A stretch of 18,408 nucleotides of DNA. Source: Candidatus Omnitrophota bacterium (lineage in GTDB: Bacteria; Omnitrophota; Gorgyraeia; Gygaellales; Profunditerraquicolaceae). The first letter of the stretch is position 1; each line of letters begins with the position of its first letter. Of the stretch, positions 1-7,163 are shown in pieces. The notes beneath the pieces are model-generated. The model saw only the letters and a list, made by a program, of their open reading frames with translations. It did no database searches and was not told where the DNA came from. Position numbers and translations under genes: made by a program. The stretch spans positions 1-18,408 of the forward strand of contig JALOBQ010000012.1 in the NCBI GenBank assembly GCA_023228185.1. The letters run 5' to 3'.

Positions 1-60
1 GTCAGCTCCTTTCCTTAATTTTCCTATAATCTATCCATTACAGCAGTAATTATACTACTG
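1..60 (-). promoter_or_regulatory. Possible promoter and Shine-Dalgarno for a minus-strand gene just off the left edge
   Basis: On the minus strand a TATAAT box lies at 54-49. Close to the window edge is an AAAGGAGC-type Shine-Dalgarno (about 12-5). Together they suggest that a further minus-strand gene starts just left of position 1. The best -35 candidate (TTGTTT, 79-74) sits at a poor 19-nt spacing, so the promoter call is weak. The Shine-Dalgarno-like run is the better sign. Confidence 0.35.
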
Positions 61-77
61 AATAAACATAAATAAAC

Positions 78-105
78 AAAAAACCCGCCTTTTATAGCGG
101 GTTTT
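78..105 (-). terminator. Intrinsic terminator after tRNA-fMet
   Basis: A perfect 8-bp stem, AAACCCGC (81-88) with GCGGGTTT (97-104), encloses an 8-nt loop. Read on the minus strand it is followed by a run of six T (83-78). It lies 8 nt beyond the 3' end of the initiator tRNA, so it should end the eno-ftsB-tRNA transcript. The plus-strand side also has a short T run, so it could act in both directions. Confidence 0.8.
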
Positions 106-112
106 GATTTAA

Positions 113-186
113 TTGCGGGGGCCCGATTTGAACGGACGACCTCAAGGTTATGAGCCTTGCGAGCTACCAGGCTGCTCCACCCCGCG
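113..186 (-). tRNA. Initiator tRNA-fMet (anticodon CAT)
   Basis: The minus strand folds as a complete cloverleaf with loop CTCATAA (anticodon CAU) and T loop TTCAAAT. It carries the bacterial initiator signature: base 1 is C and base 72 is A, so the first acceptor pair is a C-A mismatch. The D arm and T arm also closely resemble the E. coli initiator. The anticodon stem is CAAGG/CCTTG. Two of the usual three consecutive G-C pairs remain, but the 29-41 pair is A-U. CCA is not encoded (A73 is followed by TT). The gene begins 10 nt after the ftsB stop, so it is probably processed from the eno-ftsB transcript. Confidence 0.95.
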
Positions 187-196
187 AAATCTAGAA

Positions 197-475
197 CTAT
201 TGTTCTTCAGAAATTATCTTTACAGGTATCTCGCCTTTTCTTACCACGCCCATTTTTTCCCGCGCGATTTTTTCCTGATAAACCGGGTCATTGGCGGCGC
301 GTTTGAGCTCTTCCTGCAAAAGGTAATTTTCAATTGCTACTTTTTTAAATCTATCTTCTAAATCCCTATTTTTGTCTTTTAGTTCCTGCAGTTTAGTGTA
401 ACCCGGCAGGAATAAAATTAGAAACAAAACCGCGATCCCAAAAAGCCAAAATGCTTTCTTTAACGAGGAGAACAT
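197..475 (-). CDS. ftsB: Cell division protein FtsB / DivIC family (septum formation initiator)
   Basis: This 92-aa protein has the FtsB/DivIC layout: a short cytoplasmic start, one membrane helix (about residues 9-24, very rich in F, I and L), then a charged coiled coil (about 26-60, TKLQELKDKNRDLEDRFKKV). It ends with the family tail near DPVYQEKIAREKMGVVRKGE. In the known systems FtsB/DivIC is a bitopic divisome component that forms a complex with FtsL and FtsQ/DivIB across the membrane. Its ATG follows the enolase stop codon with no intervening base, so the two are almost certainly translationally coupled. The eno-ftsB pairing recurs in many bacteria, which supports the call. tRNA-fMet follows 10 nt later. 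Confidence 0.9.
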   Translation of the reverse strand: MFSSLKKAFWLFGIAVLFLILFLPGYTKLQELKDKNRDLEDRFKKVAIENYLLQEELKRAANDPVYQEKIAREKMGVVRKGEIPVKIISEEQ

Positions 476-1741
476 TTATTTCTTCCAAGTTACCCCCGCG
501 TAAATCGCTTTCTTTCCCAGTTCTTCTTCTATCCTTAAAAGCTCGTTATATTTGCAGATCCTGTCTGTGCGGGAAAGCGAGCCGGTCTTAATCTGGCCTA
601 CGCCTGTGGCTACTGCCAGATGCGCGATGGTCGTATCTTCCGTCTCTCCGGAACGATGAGAAATAACCGCTTTATAGTTATTCTTCTTGGCGATATCGAT
701 TGCTTCCAAAGTCTCTGAGAGCGAACCAATTTGGTTTACTTTTATCAGTATAGCATTGCCGATTTTTTCTGCAATCCCTTTTTTGAATATCTTCGGGTTA
801 GTCACGAAAATATCGTCGCCGACTAATTGCACTAACCGGCCGATGCGGCTGGTCATCTCCTGCCAACCTGTCCAATCATGCTCGCTTAAACCGTCTTCAA
901 TAGAAAGGATCGGATAGATTTTTAACCATTTTTCGTAAATAGCAATCAGCTCCTGCGCGCTCTTTTGAGTATTCTCAAAAGTATATTGGCCATCTTTATA
1001 AAAAGAACTTGCCGCGCAATCCAAAGCCAACGCTACGTCTTTACCCGGCAAATAACCGGCTTTTTTAATTGCTTCGACGATCAAAGTCAAAGCTTCTTCA
1101 TTCGAATTCAGGCTAGGGGCAAAGCCTCCTTCATCACCGACGGAAGTTGAAAGTTTTTTGGATTTTAAAATCGCTTTAAGATTATGGAATACTTCAGTTG
1201 CCATACGCAGGGATTCCGAAAAACTCTTCCCTCCGATAGGCATAATCATAAATTCCTGGATATCCAGGTTATTATCGGCGTGCATTCCGCCGTTTAAAAT
1301 ATTCATTAAAGGCACCGGTAGGATATTGGCTTTTTCGCCGCCTAAAAATTTATAAAGCGGTTGTTTTTTAGTTAAAGCCGCGGCTTTTGCGACAGCCATC
1401 GATACGCCAAGCACCGCGTTAGCGCCTAAATTCGATTTAAACTCTGTGCCGTCTATTTTAATCAACAAACTGTCGATTTTTTTGAAATCGGCGGCTAACC
1501 CCTTGATCTTATCATTAATTAGCGTATTTACATTATTTACGGCTTTTAATACGCCTTTACCCATATAACGTTTTTTATCACCGTCTCTTAGCTCCAAAGC
1601 CTCATTATCGCCGGTAGAAGCCCCTGATGGGACTGCGGCGCGGCCTAAAATACCGTTAGTTAGAAGACAGTCAACTTCAACAGTGGGATTACCACGTGAG
1701 TCCAATATCTCTCTTGCCAAAACCTTCTTAATCTTAGCCAT
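476..1741 (-). CDS. eno: Enolase (phosphopyruvate hydratase)
   Basis: A 421-aa enolase, normal length for the family, converting 2-phosphoglycerate to phosphoenolpyruvate in glycolysis. Key elements are visible, numbered from this start: E163 in DIQEFMIMP, E204 in GDEGGFAP, metal ligands D241, E282 (SIEDGL) and D309 (GDD), catalytic K334 (LIKVNQIG), the SHRSGETED segment and K385 (IKTGS). The frame is open to a TTG at 1774, but the ATG at 1741 is preferred because it gives MAKIKKVLAREILDSRGNP, the standard enolase N-terminus. The Shine-Dalgarno is weak. It is first in an eno-ftsB-tRNA-fMet unit driven by the promoter at 1813-1840, with a leader of about 65 nt. Confidence 0.97.
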   Translation of the reverse strand: MAKIKKVLAREILDSRGNPTVEVDCLLTNGILGRAAVPSGASTGDNEALELRDGDKKRYMGKGVLKAVNNVNTLINDKIKGLAADFKKIDSLLIKIDGTEFKSNLGANAVLGVSMAVAKAAALTKKQPLYKFLGGEKANILPVPLMNILNGGMHADNNLDIQEFMIMPIGGKSFSESLRMATEVFHNLKAILKSKKLSTSVGDEGGFAPSLNSNEEALTLIVEAIKKAGYLPGKDVALALDCAASSFYKDGQYTFENTQKSAQELIAIYEKWLKIYPILSIEDGLSEHDWTGWQEMTSRIGRLVQLVGDDIFVTNPKIFKKGIAEKIGNAILIKVNQIGSLSETLEAIDIAKKNNYKAVISHRSGETEDTTIAHLAVATGVGQIKTGSLSRTDRICKYNELLRIEEELGKKAIYAGVTWKK

Positions 1742-1812
1742 TTTATTTTCTTTCTGCCTGCTTTGATTAAACAAGCTATAAAATAAGTTTAGGAAACATT
1801 ATTAACTTTCTA

Positions 1813-1840
1813 ATTATACACATAAAAAAACCCAAGTCAA
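1813..1840 (-). promoter_or_regulatory. Sigma-70-type promoter for eno-ftsB-tRNA-fMet
   Basis: On the minus strand TTGACT (1840-1835) is followed by a 16-nt spacer and a perfect TATAAT (1818-1813). Transcription would start near 1806, about 65 nt before the enolase ATG. The -35 box lies in the outer arm (CAAGTCAA, 1833-1840) of the repeat element between eno and ftsH. Confidence 0.75.
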
Positions 1841-1963
1841 GCCCCAAACTGTTTTACCTGGACCCTGTTTCCAAGTCAAGCTGGAAACAGGGTCCAACTC
1901 GTGAAGGAAACAGGGTCCAACTCGTGAAGGAAACAGGGTCCAGGTAAGATAATGTTTGACTTG
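1833..1963. repeat. Nested inverted plus tandem repeat element between eno and ftsH-like gene
   Basis: Outer arms CAAGTCAA (1833-1840) and TTGACTTG (1956-1963) are exact inverted copies. Inside them are perfect 19-nt inverted arms at 1854-1872 and 1929-1947, which share the core GGACCCTGTTTCC and its complement. The complement core GGAAACAGGGTCC occurs three times, at 1883-1895, 1906-1918 and 1929-1941, as a 23-nt tandem repeat of about 2.6 copies. CCAAGTCAAGC also appears directly twice (1832-1842 and 1871-1881). No ORF is present. The element could be a MITE-like insertion or a multi-site operator. The stretch 1841-1955 lies between the two predicted divergent -35 boxes and so should not be transcribed by either promoter. 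Confidence 0.85.
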
Positions 1964-1984
1964 AGCTAAAGGATATGGTATTTT
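1956..1984 (+). promoter_or_regulatory. Candidate promoter for the FtsH-like gene
   Basis: TTGACT (1956-1961), a 17-nt spacer and TATTTT (1979-1984) make a plausible sigma-70-type promoter with a leader of about 25 nt. The -10 box is imperfect. A second box, TATACT at 1988-1993, has no matching -35 at normal spacing. The -35 is formed by the right outer arm of the repeat element, in mirror image to the eno promoter. Confidence 0.4.
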
Positions 1985-2015
1985 TTATATACTGAAGTTT
2001 AAAAAAAGGATAATA

Positions 2016-3665
2016 ATGAACTGGAAAAAATTCAAATTTTACGTAAAACTCAATTGGGTTAAAGCGCTGCTTACTTTGACTTTAGCCGGTTTAGCCATAT
2101 CGTTAGCGTATTTTATCGTTATCGGCATCCGCGCCTGGAACGAATCCGAATCATATTTACGCCAATCCCAATTAGCGATGGTGCCCCTGCAGTTATACCT
2201 GCAGATCATCATGGCGATCATCTTTGGTTTTGTCTACACCTATTTAATGTATTGGCTCTATTTTAAGCGCGGAGCGCAGTCATTTGCCCAAACCCAGAAA
2301 AAATCCGTTGCCGGAAAAGACATCGGCATTACCTGGAACGACGTAATCGGCATGGACGAAGCAAAACAGGAAGCTCTAGAAGTGGTTAATTTGATCACTG
2401 ACCGCGCCAGCCTCCAACGCATCGGAGGAAAAATCCTCCGCGGTATCCTGATGCTCGGCCCGCCTGGATGCGGAAAAACATATTTAGCTAAAGCCATTGC
2501 CACAGAAGCAAAACTTCCTTTTATTTCAATGAGCGGTTCGGAATTCGTGGAGATGTTTGTCGGCGTCGGCGCCGGCCGCGTGCGTTCTTTATTTAAAAAA
2601 GCCCAGCAGCTTGCCGAACTTGAAGGCGGTTGTATCATTTTTATCGACGAAATTGACGCTATCGGAGCGCAGCGTTCTATGGACCGCGGTTTCGGCGGGA
2701 CAACCGAACACAATACCACGCTTAATCAATTGCTCGTGGAAATGGACGGCTTAAAAGATAAAGACCATAATATTATTATCATCGGAGCGACTAACGCTCC
2801 GGAAACATATTTAGACCCTGCCATCTTAAGGCCGGGAAGATTTGACCGCAAGATCATTGTCGATATGCCGAATTTGGAAGACCGGCAAAAACTTTTTGCT
2901 TATTACCTGAAAACGGTTAAATACGACCCGGCAGATGTAAAAATAGACCGCCTTGCCCGGATCACCGTTGGACAATCCCCGGCGGATATTTCCAATATCG
3001 TGCGCGAAGCAGCGTTGATCACCGTGCGCAATGAGCATGAATCTATCTCAATGAAAGAAATTGATGAGGCCAGGGAACGCATCGCTTTAGGGATAAAACG
3101 GCGCGTAAAATTAAGCGACAAAGAAAAATGGCAAACCGCCTACCATGAAGCGGGGCACGCAATCATTACTTACCTGCTTGCTCCCACGCAGGATGTTTTT
3201 AAAATCACGATTACCCCGCGCGGGCCGACTGGCGGGGCGACCTGGACGCCGGAAAGAGAAGATACTTTTATCAAAGACTCCAACAAAATGCTCAGCCAGA
3301 TTAAAATATGCCTCGGTTCATACGCGGCTGAAAAAATCAAATATAACGCCACCACCAACGGAGTATTCAGTGATTTTTCTACCGCTATGCATTACGCCCA
3401 TCAAATGGCCTGGAACATCGGTATGGGAAAATCCGGTATGCTCGGTAACTGGGAAATCTTAAATAATGTTTCCGAAACAATGAAAGCCAGGTTAGACGCG
3501 GATGTGCAGGATATCTTAAAAACCTGCCTCGACGAAGTAAGCCAACTACTTAAAAAAGAAGAACCATTGTTAGACCGGCTGGCTAAAGAATTAGTGGAGA
3601 AAAATGAGCTTAACTTTGATGAAATTGAGGCGATTTTCAAAGAATTTGGTAAAAACCGGCCTTAA
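2016..3665 (+). CDS. FtsH-like membrane AAA+ zinc metalloprotease (M41), short periplasmic loop
   Basis: A 549-aa FtsH-family protease with two N-terminal membrane helices (about 17-37 and 61-83), then an AAA+ module and an M41 peptidase. Visible motifs: Walker A GPPGCGKT (148-155), pore loop MFVGVGAG (180-187), Walker B IIFIDE (207-212), arginine fingers R272 and R275 in LRPGRFDR, zinc motif HEAGH (377-381) and probable third ligand D453. FtsH uses ATP to extract and degrade membrane and soluble proteins. The segment between the helices is only about 23 residues, against roughly 70 in E. coli FtsH, so the usual periplasmic domain is missing. It may be a second FtsH paralogue, hence no symbol. 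AAGGA lies 6 nt before the ATG. A lipoprotein gene overlaps its 3' end. Confidence 0.9.
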   Translation: MNWKKFKFYVKLNWVKALLTLTLAGLAISLAYFIVIGIRAWNESESYLRQSQLAMVPLQLYLQIIMAIIFGFVYTYLMYWLYFKRGAQSFAQTQKKSVAGKDIGITWNDVIGMDEAKQEALEVVNLITDRASLQRIGGKILRGILMLGPPGCGKTYLAKAIATEAKLPFISMSGSEFVEMFVGVGAGRVRSLFKKAQQLAELEGGCIIFIDEIDAIGAQRSMDRGFGGTTEHNTTLNQLLVEMDGLKDKDHNIIIIGATNAPETYLDPAILRPGRFDRKIIVDMPNLEDRQKLFAYYLKTVKYDPADVKIDRLARITVGQSPADISNIVREAALITVRNEHESISMKEIDEARERIALGIKRRVKLSDKEKWQTAYHEAGHAIITYLLAPTQDVFKITITPRGPTGGATWTPEREDTFIKDSNKMLSQIKICLGSYAAEKIKYNATTNGVFSDFSTAMHYAHQMAWNIGMGKSGMLGNWEILNNVSETMKARLDADVQDILKTCLDEVSQLLKKEEPLLDRLAKELVEKNELNFDEIEAIFKEFGKNRP

Positions 3666-4503
3666 ACTTTTCATCATCGCCAGCATAAGTTGCGGCTGCA
3701 CCATCAGCACCAAACCCTCCTTTTTAATCGAAGAAGCCCCTCAAGCAATCCGTGAGATCTGTAAAAATGAATATAAACTGGATATCACAGCTAAACTTAT
3801 CGGCCACACTTTTTGGATCTACTTACCGCTGGAAAACCTTCTTTCTAAACCAACTAAACCGGAAAAATATATTGAGCGTTTCCTGATTGAAAATAATAGC
3901 ATCTCCTTTGCCGATAACCGGATGCAGGCAAACTACCTGATCCAACCTATAGCGGATAAGGAAAGCCAACAGGAAATGGTAATTGATAAAAAAGCCAGTG
4001 AGAGTATTTTTAACATCCTACAGGTAGTCCGCAGGGTGCTTTTCAGCGTTGACCAATCTAAAGACAAACAACCGATATTCTTCTGTATTGTCGCTGCCGA
4101 TATTACCAACGGCTTTGAAATCAAGGAAATCTTTTATTACCTGGACTTACAGAAAATCTCCTACGGTTTTATATCCCAGACCGAATATCAGCACCGGATC
4201 ATCCAAGAAACCAGCATCTCTCCTTTTATTATTAATGATAAAGAAGGCCGGCACTTAATTTATGAAGATATCAGCGAAGAAAAATTCATCGCGCTTCAGA
4301 TCCAACATCGCATCAGGCTGAAATTCCAGAAACCGGAAGTAACAAAAAGCGCGGATATCGATAAAGAGGTGTTGCGGATAATCGCCTATACATTAGAAGC
4401 TTACAAATACAAAAATTTACTCACTCTGGAAACAAATAACCTGCGCAGCGGCAACCGAACAATTCTGAATCGCGCGTCTTTACGCAGTAAGACTAACGAG
4501 TAA
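3604..4503 (+). CDS. Hypothetical lipoprotein overlapping the FtsH-like gene
   Basis: A 299-aa protein I do not recognise. The N-terminus has a basic stretch (KLRRFSKNLVKTGLK), a hydrophobic segment (LFIIASIS) and the Cys-Gly-Cys of ISCGCTIS. The second Cys, preceded by Gly, is the better lipidation site, though the lipobox is not classical. The rest is soluble, with alternating strand-like hydrophobic patterns (for example QPIFFCIVAADI, GFEIKEIFYYLDL) and a basic tail. The ATG at 3604 is chosen because GGAG lies 4 nt upstream; the ATG at 3619 has no Shine-Dalgarno. The gene starts 62 nt before the FtsH-like gene ends, which implies coupled translation and suggests a functional link, perhaps at the envelope. 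It converges on purN with an 11-nt overlap of the two 3' ends. Confidence 0.75.
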   Translation: MSLTLMKLRRFSKNLVKTGLKLFIIASISCGCTISTKPSFLIEEAPQAIREICKNEYKLDITAKLIGHTFWIYLPLENLLSKPTKPEKYIERFLIENNSISFADNRMQANYLIQPIADKESQQEMVIDKKASESIFNILQVVRRVLFSVDQSKDKQPIFFCIVAADITNGFEIKEIFYYLDLQKISYGFISQTEYQHRIIQETSISPFIINDKEGRHLIYEDISEEKFIALQIQHRIRLKFQKPEVTKSADIDKEVLRIIAYTLEAYKYKNLLTLETNNLRSGNRTILNRASLRSKTNE

Positions 4504-5101
4504 CCCCGACAACTTTCCTACCGGAAATCTTTAATTTTTTCTTGATCACTAGTTTAAGCGCCTGCGGATAAAGCTGATGTTCCAAGGTATGAATCTTTTT
4601 TTCTAAAACAGATAAAGTATCTTGCGGTAGGACTCTAACAGTTTCCTGCAGGATGATCGGGCCGTGATCCATTAAAGCATCAACAAAATGCACGGTTACT
4701 CCGGTAATTTTAACGCCATAATCAAAGGCGTCGCGAATCGCTTTTGTCCCTTTAAAAGCCGGCAGTAATGCCGGATGGATATTAATAATTTTCCGGGGAA
4801 ATGACCGCACAAATCCAGCGCTGAACATACGCATAAAACCCGCCAATACCAAAAGATCAATTTTTTCCGCTTTTAAACGCTGGATAATTGCCTGCTCAAA
4901 AGAAACCTGATTGTAAAAATCCTCACGCACAACTAAAAGAGTTTTTATTTTAAATTGCTTGGCCCGGCGGATAACCAAGGCATGGGGATTATCGCAAACC
5001 AATAAAGAAATACGCGCTCCGCTCAAAGAACCATTTTTTATCGCCCGGACAATTGCGCAAAAATTACTTCCTTTTCCGGAAGCAAATATGGCAATATTCA
5101 C
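4493..5101 (-). CDS. purN: Phosphoribosylglycinamide formyltransferase
   Basis: A 202-aa GAR transformylase that uses 10-formyl-tetrahydrofolate in the third step of purine synthesis. The start IAIFASGKGSNF is the phosphate-binding loop. The catalytic triad is in place: N107 and H109 in INIHPALLP and D145 in DALMDHGP, within one residue of the E. coli numbering (106, 108, 144). LAGFMRMF is also typical. The start codon is GTG at 5101, with AGG-type sequence upstream; an overlapping ATG one base out of frame leads straight to TGA. It sits 58 nt downstream of rnfB and has a candidate extended -10 promoter in that gap. The 3' end overlaps the convergent lipoprotein gene by 11 nt, with no terminator between them. 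Confidence 0.95.
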   Translation of the reverse strand: MNIAIFASGKGSNFCAIVRAIKNGSLSGARISLLVCDNPHALVIRRAKQFKIKTLLVVREDFYNQVSFEQAIIQRLKAEKIDLLVLAGFMRMFSAGFVRSFPRKIINIHPALLPAFKGTKAIRDAFDYGVKITGVTVHFVDALMDHGPIILQETVRVLPQDTLSVLEKKIHTLEHQLYPQALKLVIKKKLKISGRKVVGVTR

Positions 5102-5128
5102 ATTGGCCTGCCTTTCTATACTGGTTTG

Positions 5129-5137
5129 ATTATATCA
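5129..5137 (-). promoter_or_regulatory. Candidate extended -10 promoter for purN
   Basis: On the minus strand TGATATAAT (5137-5129) matches the extended -10 form TGnTATAAT. No convincing -35 box lies 16-18 nt upstream (TTATTT at best). Transcription would start about 20 nt before the purN GTG. purN could equally be read through from rnfB, since I see no terminator in the 58-nt gap. Confidence 0.4.
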
Positions 5138-5159
5138 GCAAGGATTACTGCAAATAATT

Positions 5160-5954
5160 TTAAGCTCTAGACAATATCTGGATTGCCTGCGTAGGGCAGG
5201 CTTTCGCGCACGCCGCGCAGGACGTGCACTTATGATAATCGATTACCGCCAAATTATTAATTACTGTCATCGCGCCGAATTTACAGGCTTTTTCGCAGAT
5301 TTTACAGCCGATACATCCGACAGGACAAACTGATTTGACGTCTTTTCCGAAATCATGCGAATTACAGCAAACCGTAACAACTCCGGTTATCGGAGTAAGA
5401 GAAATAATTTTTTTAGGACAGGCTAAAACGCATTTGTTACAGGCGCGGCAAATTTTAGGATCGATCACAGGCAACATCTCATCAGACATTGAGATCGCGC
5501 CAAAAGGGCAAACCTTAACGCATGTGCCAAGCCCAAGGCATCCAAAAATACAGGATTTATTGCCGCCTAAAATAAAACTTGCCGCCAGGCAATCTTTAAT
5601 CCCCTGATAATTATAGCGGTCTTGAGCTTTCTTACCTCCCTGGCAATGCACAACAGCGGTTCTTTTTACCTTCTTTTCCAAACTCTGGCCGAGGATCTTG
5701 GCAATTTCTTCTTTACTGGCGTCATTAGTCACCCGGCAGGCATCAATGGCGGATTTAGAACCGACTAAACTTTCAGCAAAACCAAAACATCCGGGATTGC
5801 CGCATGCCCCGCAATTAGCTCCGGGCAAAAGATGGAAAACTTTTTCCACTTTCTCGTCAACTTGAACTGCAAGTTTTTTAGATGACACGGCAAGCCCAAC
5901 GCCAAAAAGCAAACCTAAAAAACCCAAAATTAAAATCGCTGATAATATTTCCAT
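5160..5954 (-). CDS. rnfB: Rnf complex subunit B (Fe-S electron-input protein)
   Basis: A 264-aa RnfB: one N-terminal membrane helix (about 3-24), then the RnfB-type Fe-S domain with C48, C51, C56 and C73 (GANCGACGNPGCFGFAE). Several ferredoxin-like cysteine sets follow: C135/C139/C145/C149, C169/C172/C175/C179, C210/C214/C217/C220/C224 and C243/C246/C249/C253. RnfB is the subunit thought to take electrons from reduced ferredoxin and pass them into the membrane complex. The many clusters match the long RnfB form of anaerobes rather than the shorter proteobacterial one. It is the last rnf gene, starting 2 nt after rnfA stops. Its Shine-Dalgarno is weak, so coupling to rnfA is likely. Confidence 0.93.
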   Translation of the reverse strand: MEILSAILILGFLGLLFGVGLAVSSKKLAVQVDEKVEKVFHLLPGANCGACGNPGCFGFAESLVGSKSAIDACRVTNDASKEEIAKILGQSLEKKVKRTAVVHCQGGKKAQDRYNYQGIKDCLAASFILGGNKSCIFGCLGLGTCVKVCPFGAISMSDEMLPVIDPKICRACNKCVLACPKKIISLTPITGVVTVCCNSHDFGKDVKSVCPVGCIGCKICEKACKFGAMTVINNLAVIDYHKCTSCAACAKACPTQAIQILSRA

Positions 5955-5956
5955 TT

Positions 5957-6565
5957 TTAAAATTTAAACCCGTTAAAACCCATAAAACTTAAACTCAATA
6001 TCGATGCGATAATAAAAGCCAAAGGAAATTCCTTAAAACTTTCCGGCACATTGCAAAGTTCGATTCTCTCTCTTATGCCGCTCATTAAAAGCATTGCCAG
6101 CGTATAACCTAAACCCACGCAAATCCCCTGAAAAAGCGAATAATAAAAACTTCCCGCTACCGCTTTGCCGTTTATAAAAAACATATCGATATTTAAAACC
6201 GCCACGCCTAAAACAGCGCAATTAACTGTGATCAAAGGCAAATATATCCCGAAAGCGCGGTATAAATGCGGGCTGACTTTCCTGATCACCATCTCCACAA
6301 ACTGGACAAACGCGGCAATTACCAGAATAAACGAAATCGTGCGTAAATACGCCAAATCAAACGGTAAAAGCAGAAAACGATAGACAAACCAGGTAATCAC
6401 CGAAGACATCGTGATTACAAACATCACTGCCCCGCTCATCGCTAAAGCCGGCTTGGTTTCTTTGGAAATAGCGATAAATGAACATAACCCTAAGAAACGG
6501 GAAAGTATAACATTATAAATAAATACGCAAGAAATAAATATCGTTAAAAAATCCCGCAGGTTCAT
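5957..6565 (-). CDS. rnfA: Rnf complex membrane subunit A
   Basis: A 202-aa integral membrane protein with about six helices, paralogous to RnfE. It keeps the two family cysteines, C28 in FLGLCSFIA and C116 in ITVNCAVLG. In the related Na+-NQR the equivalent cysteines of NqrD and NqrE bind an intramembrane [2Fe-2S] cluster, so here they should do so together with RnfE. RAFGIYLPLITVNC is the diagnostic stretch. Its ATG overlaps the rnfE stop (ATGA). The protein moves electrons through the membrane and takes part in Na+ or H+ export by the complex. Confidence 0.94.
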   Translation of the reverse strand: MNLRDFLTIFISCVFIYNVILSRFLGLCSFIAISKETKPALAMSGAVMFVITMSSVITWFVYRFLLLPFDLAYLRTISFILVIAAFVQFVEMVIRKVSPHLYRAFGIYLPLITVNCAVLGVAVLNIDMFFINGKAVAGSFYYSLFQGICVGLGYTLAMLLMSGIRERIELCNVPESFKEFPLAFIIASILSLSFMGFNGFKF

Positions 6566-7155
6566 GCCTTCCTTCTTTTTAGGTAATTAAAAAATCCTAA
6601 TAATAATCCAATTACTAAAAGCGCTCCTGACGGCATTCCAAAGACGGCAACCGGCTCAAATGCATTGATCAGTGTATGGCCAAAGATCTTACCAGCTCCA
6701 ATAAATTCGCGAATTAAAGAAATAAACATCAACGCCAGCGTAAAACCCACGCCCATACCTAAACCGTCAAAAAAAGAAGCGGCTACGCTGTTTTTACAGG
6801 CAAATGCTTCTGCTCGGCCCAAAACTATGCAGTTTACCACGATCAACGGCACGTAGATCCCCAACGCCCTGTCTAAAACCGGGCTATAAGCTTTCATACA
6901 AAGTTCAGCAATAGTCACGAAAGTGGCAATCACAACGATATAACAAGGTATGCGGATCTGGTCGGGAATAAATTTTTTCACTAAAGAGATGATCACGCTT
7001 GAGCCTAAAAGCACAAAAGTCGCGGCAATGCCCATACCCAGGCCATTAGCCACTGAAACAGAAACCGCTAATGTCGGGCATAACCCCAAGACCAAAACAA
7101 ATGTCGGATTTTCCCTGATGATCCCTTTAATAAATTCCTGAAATAATTTTTTCAT
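6562..7155 (-). CDS. rnfE: Rnf complex membrane subunit E
   Basis: A 197-aa membrane subunit paralogous to RnfA, with about six helices. Conserved cysteines are C26 (LGLCPTLAVS) and C109 (LIVVNCIVLGRAEAFA), expected to share a [2Fe-2S] centre with RnfA. The frame is open to 7179, but the ATG at 7155 gives the standard start MKKLFQEFIKGIIRENPTFV. AGGTGG lies about 7 nt upstream of it. That Shine-Dalgarno is made by the end of the heptamer array in the rnfD-rnfE spacer. The stop overlaps the rnfA start by 4 nt. Confidence 0.94.
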   Translation of the reverse strand: MKKLFQEFIKGIIRENPTFVLVLGLCPTLAVSVSVANGLGMGIAATFVLLGSSVIISLVKKFIPDQIRIPCYIVVIATFVTIAELCMKAYSPVLDRALGIYVPLIVVNCIVLGRAEAFACKNSVAASFFDGLGMGVGFTLALMFISLIREFIGAGKIFGHTLINAFEPVAVFGMPSGALLVIGLLLGFFNYLKRRKA

Positions 7156-7163
7156 ATTTAACC

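Noticed and set aside
113..361. 82-aa plus-strand ORF
   Set aside because: It lies antisense to the initiator tRNA and ftsB, with no recognisable protein and no Shine-Dalgarno.
1742..1774. N-terminal extension of enolase from a TTG codon
   Set aside because: The extra 11 residues are not enolase-like, and the ATG at 1741 gives the standard family N-terminus.
1883..1941. Direct repeats at 23-nt period that could suggest a tiny CRISPR array
   Set aside because: The whole 23-nt unit repeats, with no unique spacers. There are only about 2.6 copies, and they belong to a larger inverted repeat. No cas genes are nearby.
1988..1993. TATACT as the -10 box of the FtsH-like gene with TTGACT as its -35
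   Set aside because: The spacing would be 26 nt, far from the normal 16-18, so the TATTTT at 1979-1984 was preferred.
2258..2719. 153-aa minus-strand ORF inside the FtsH-like gene
   Set aside because: It is an antisense shadow of the strongly conserved AAA+ domain; its sequence is rich in Ser and Pro, as expected from an antisense frame.
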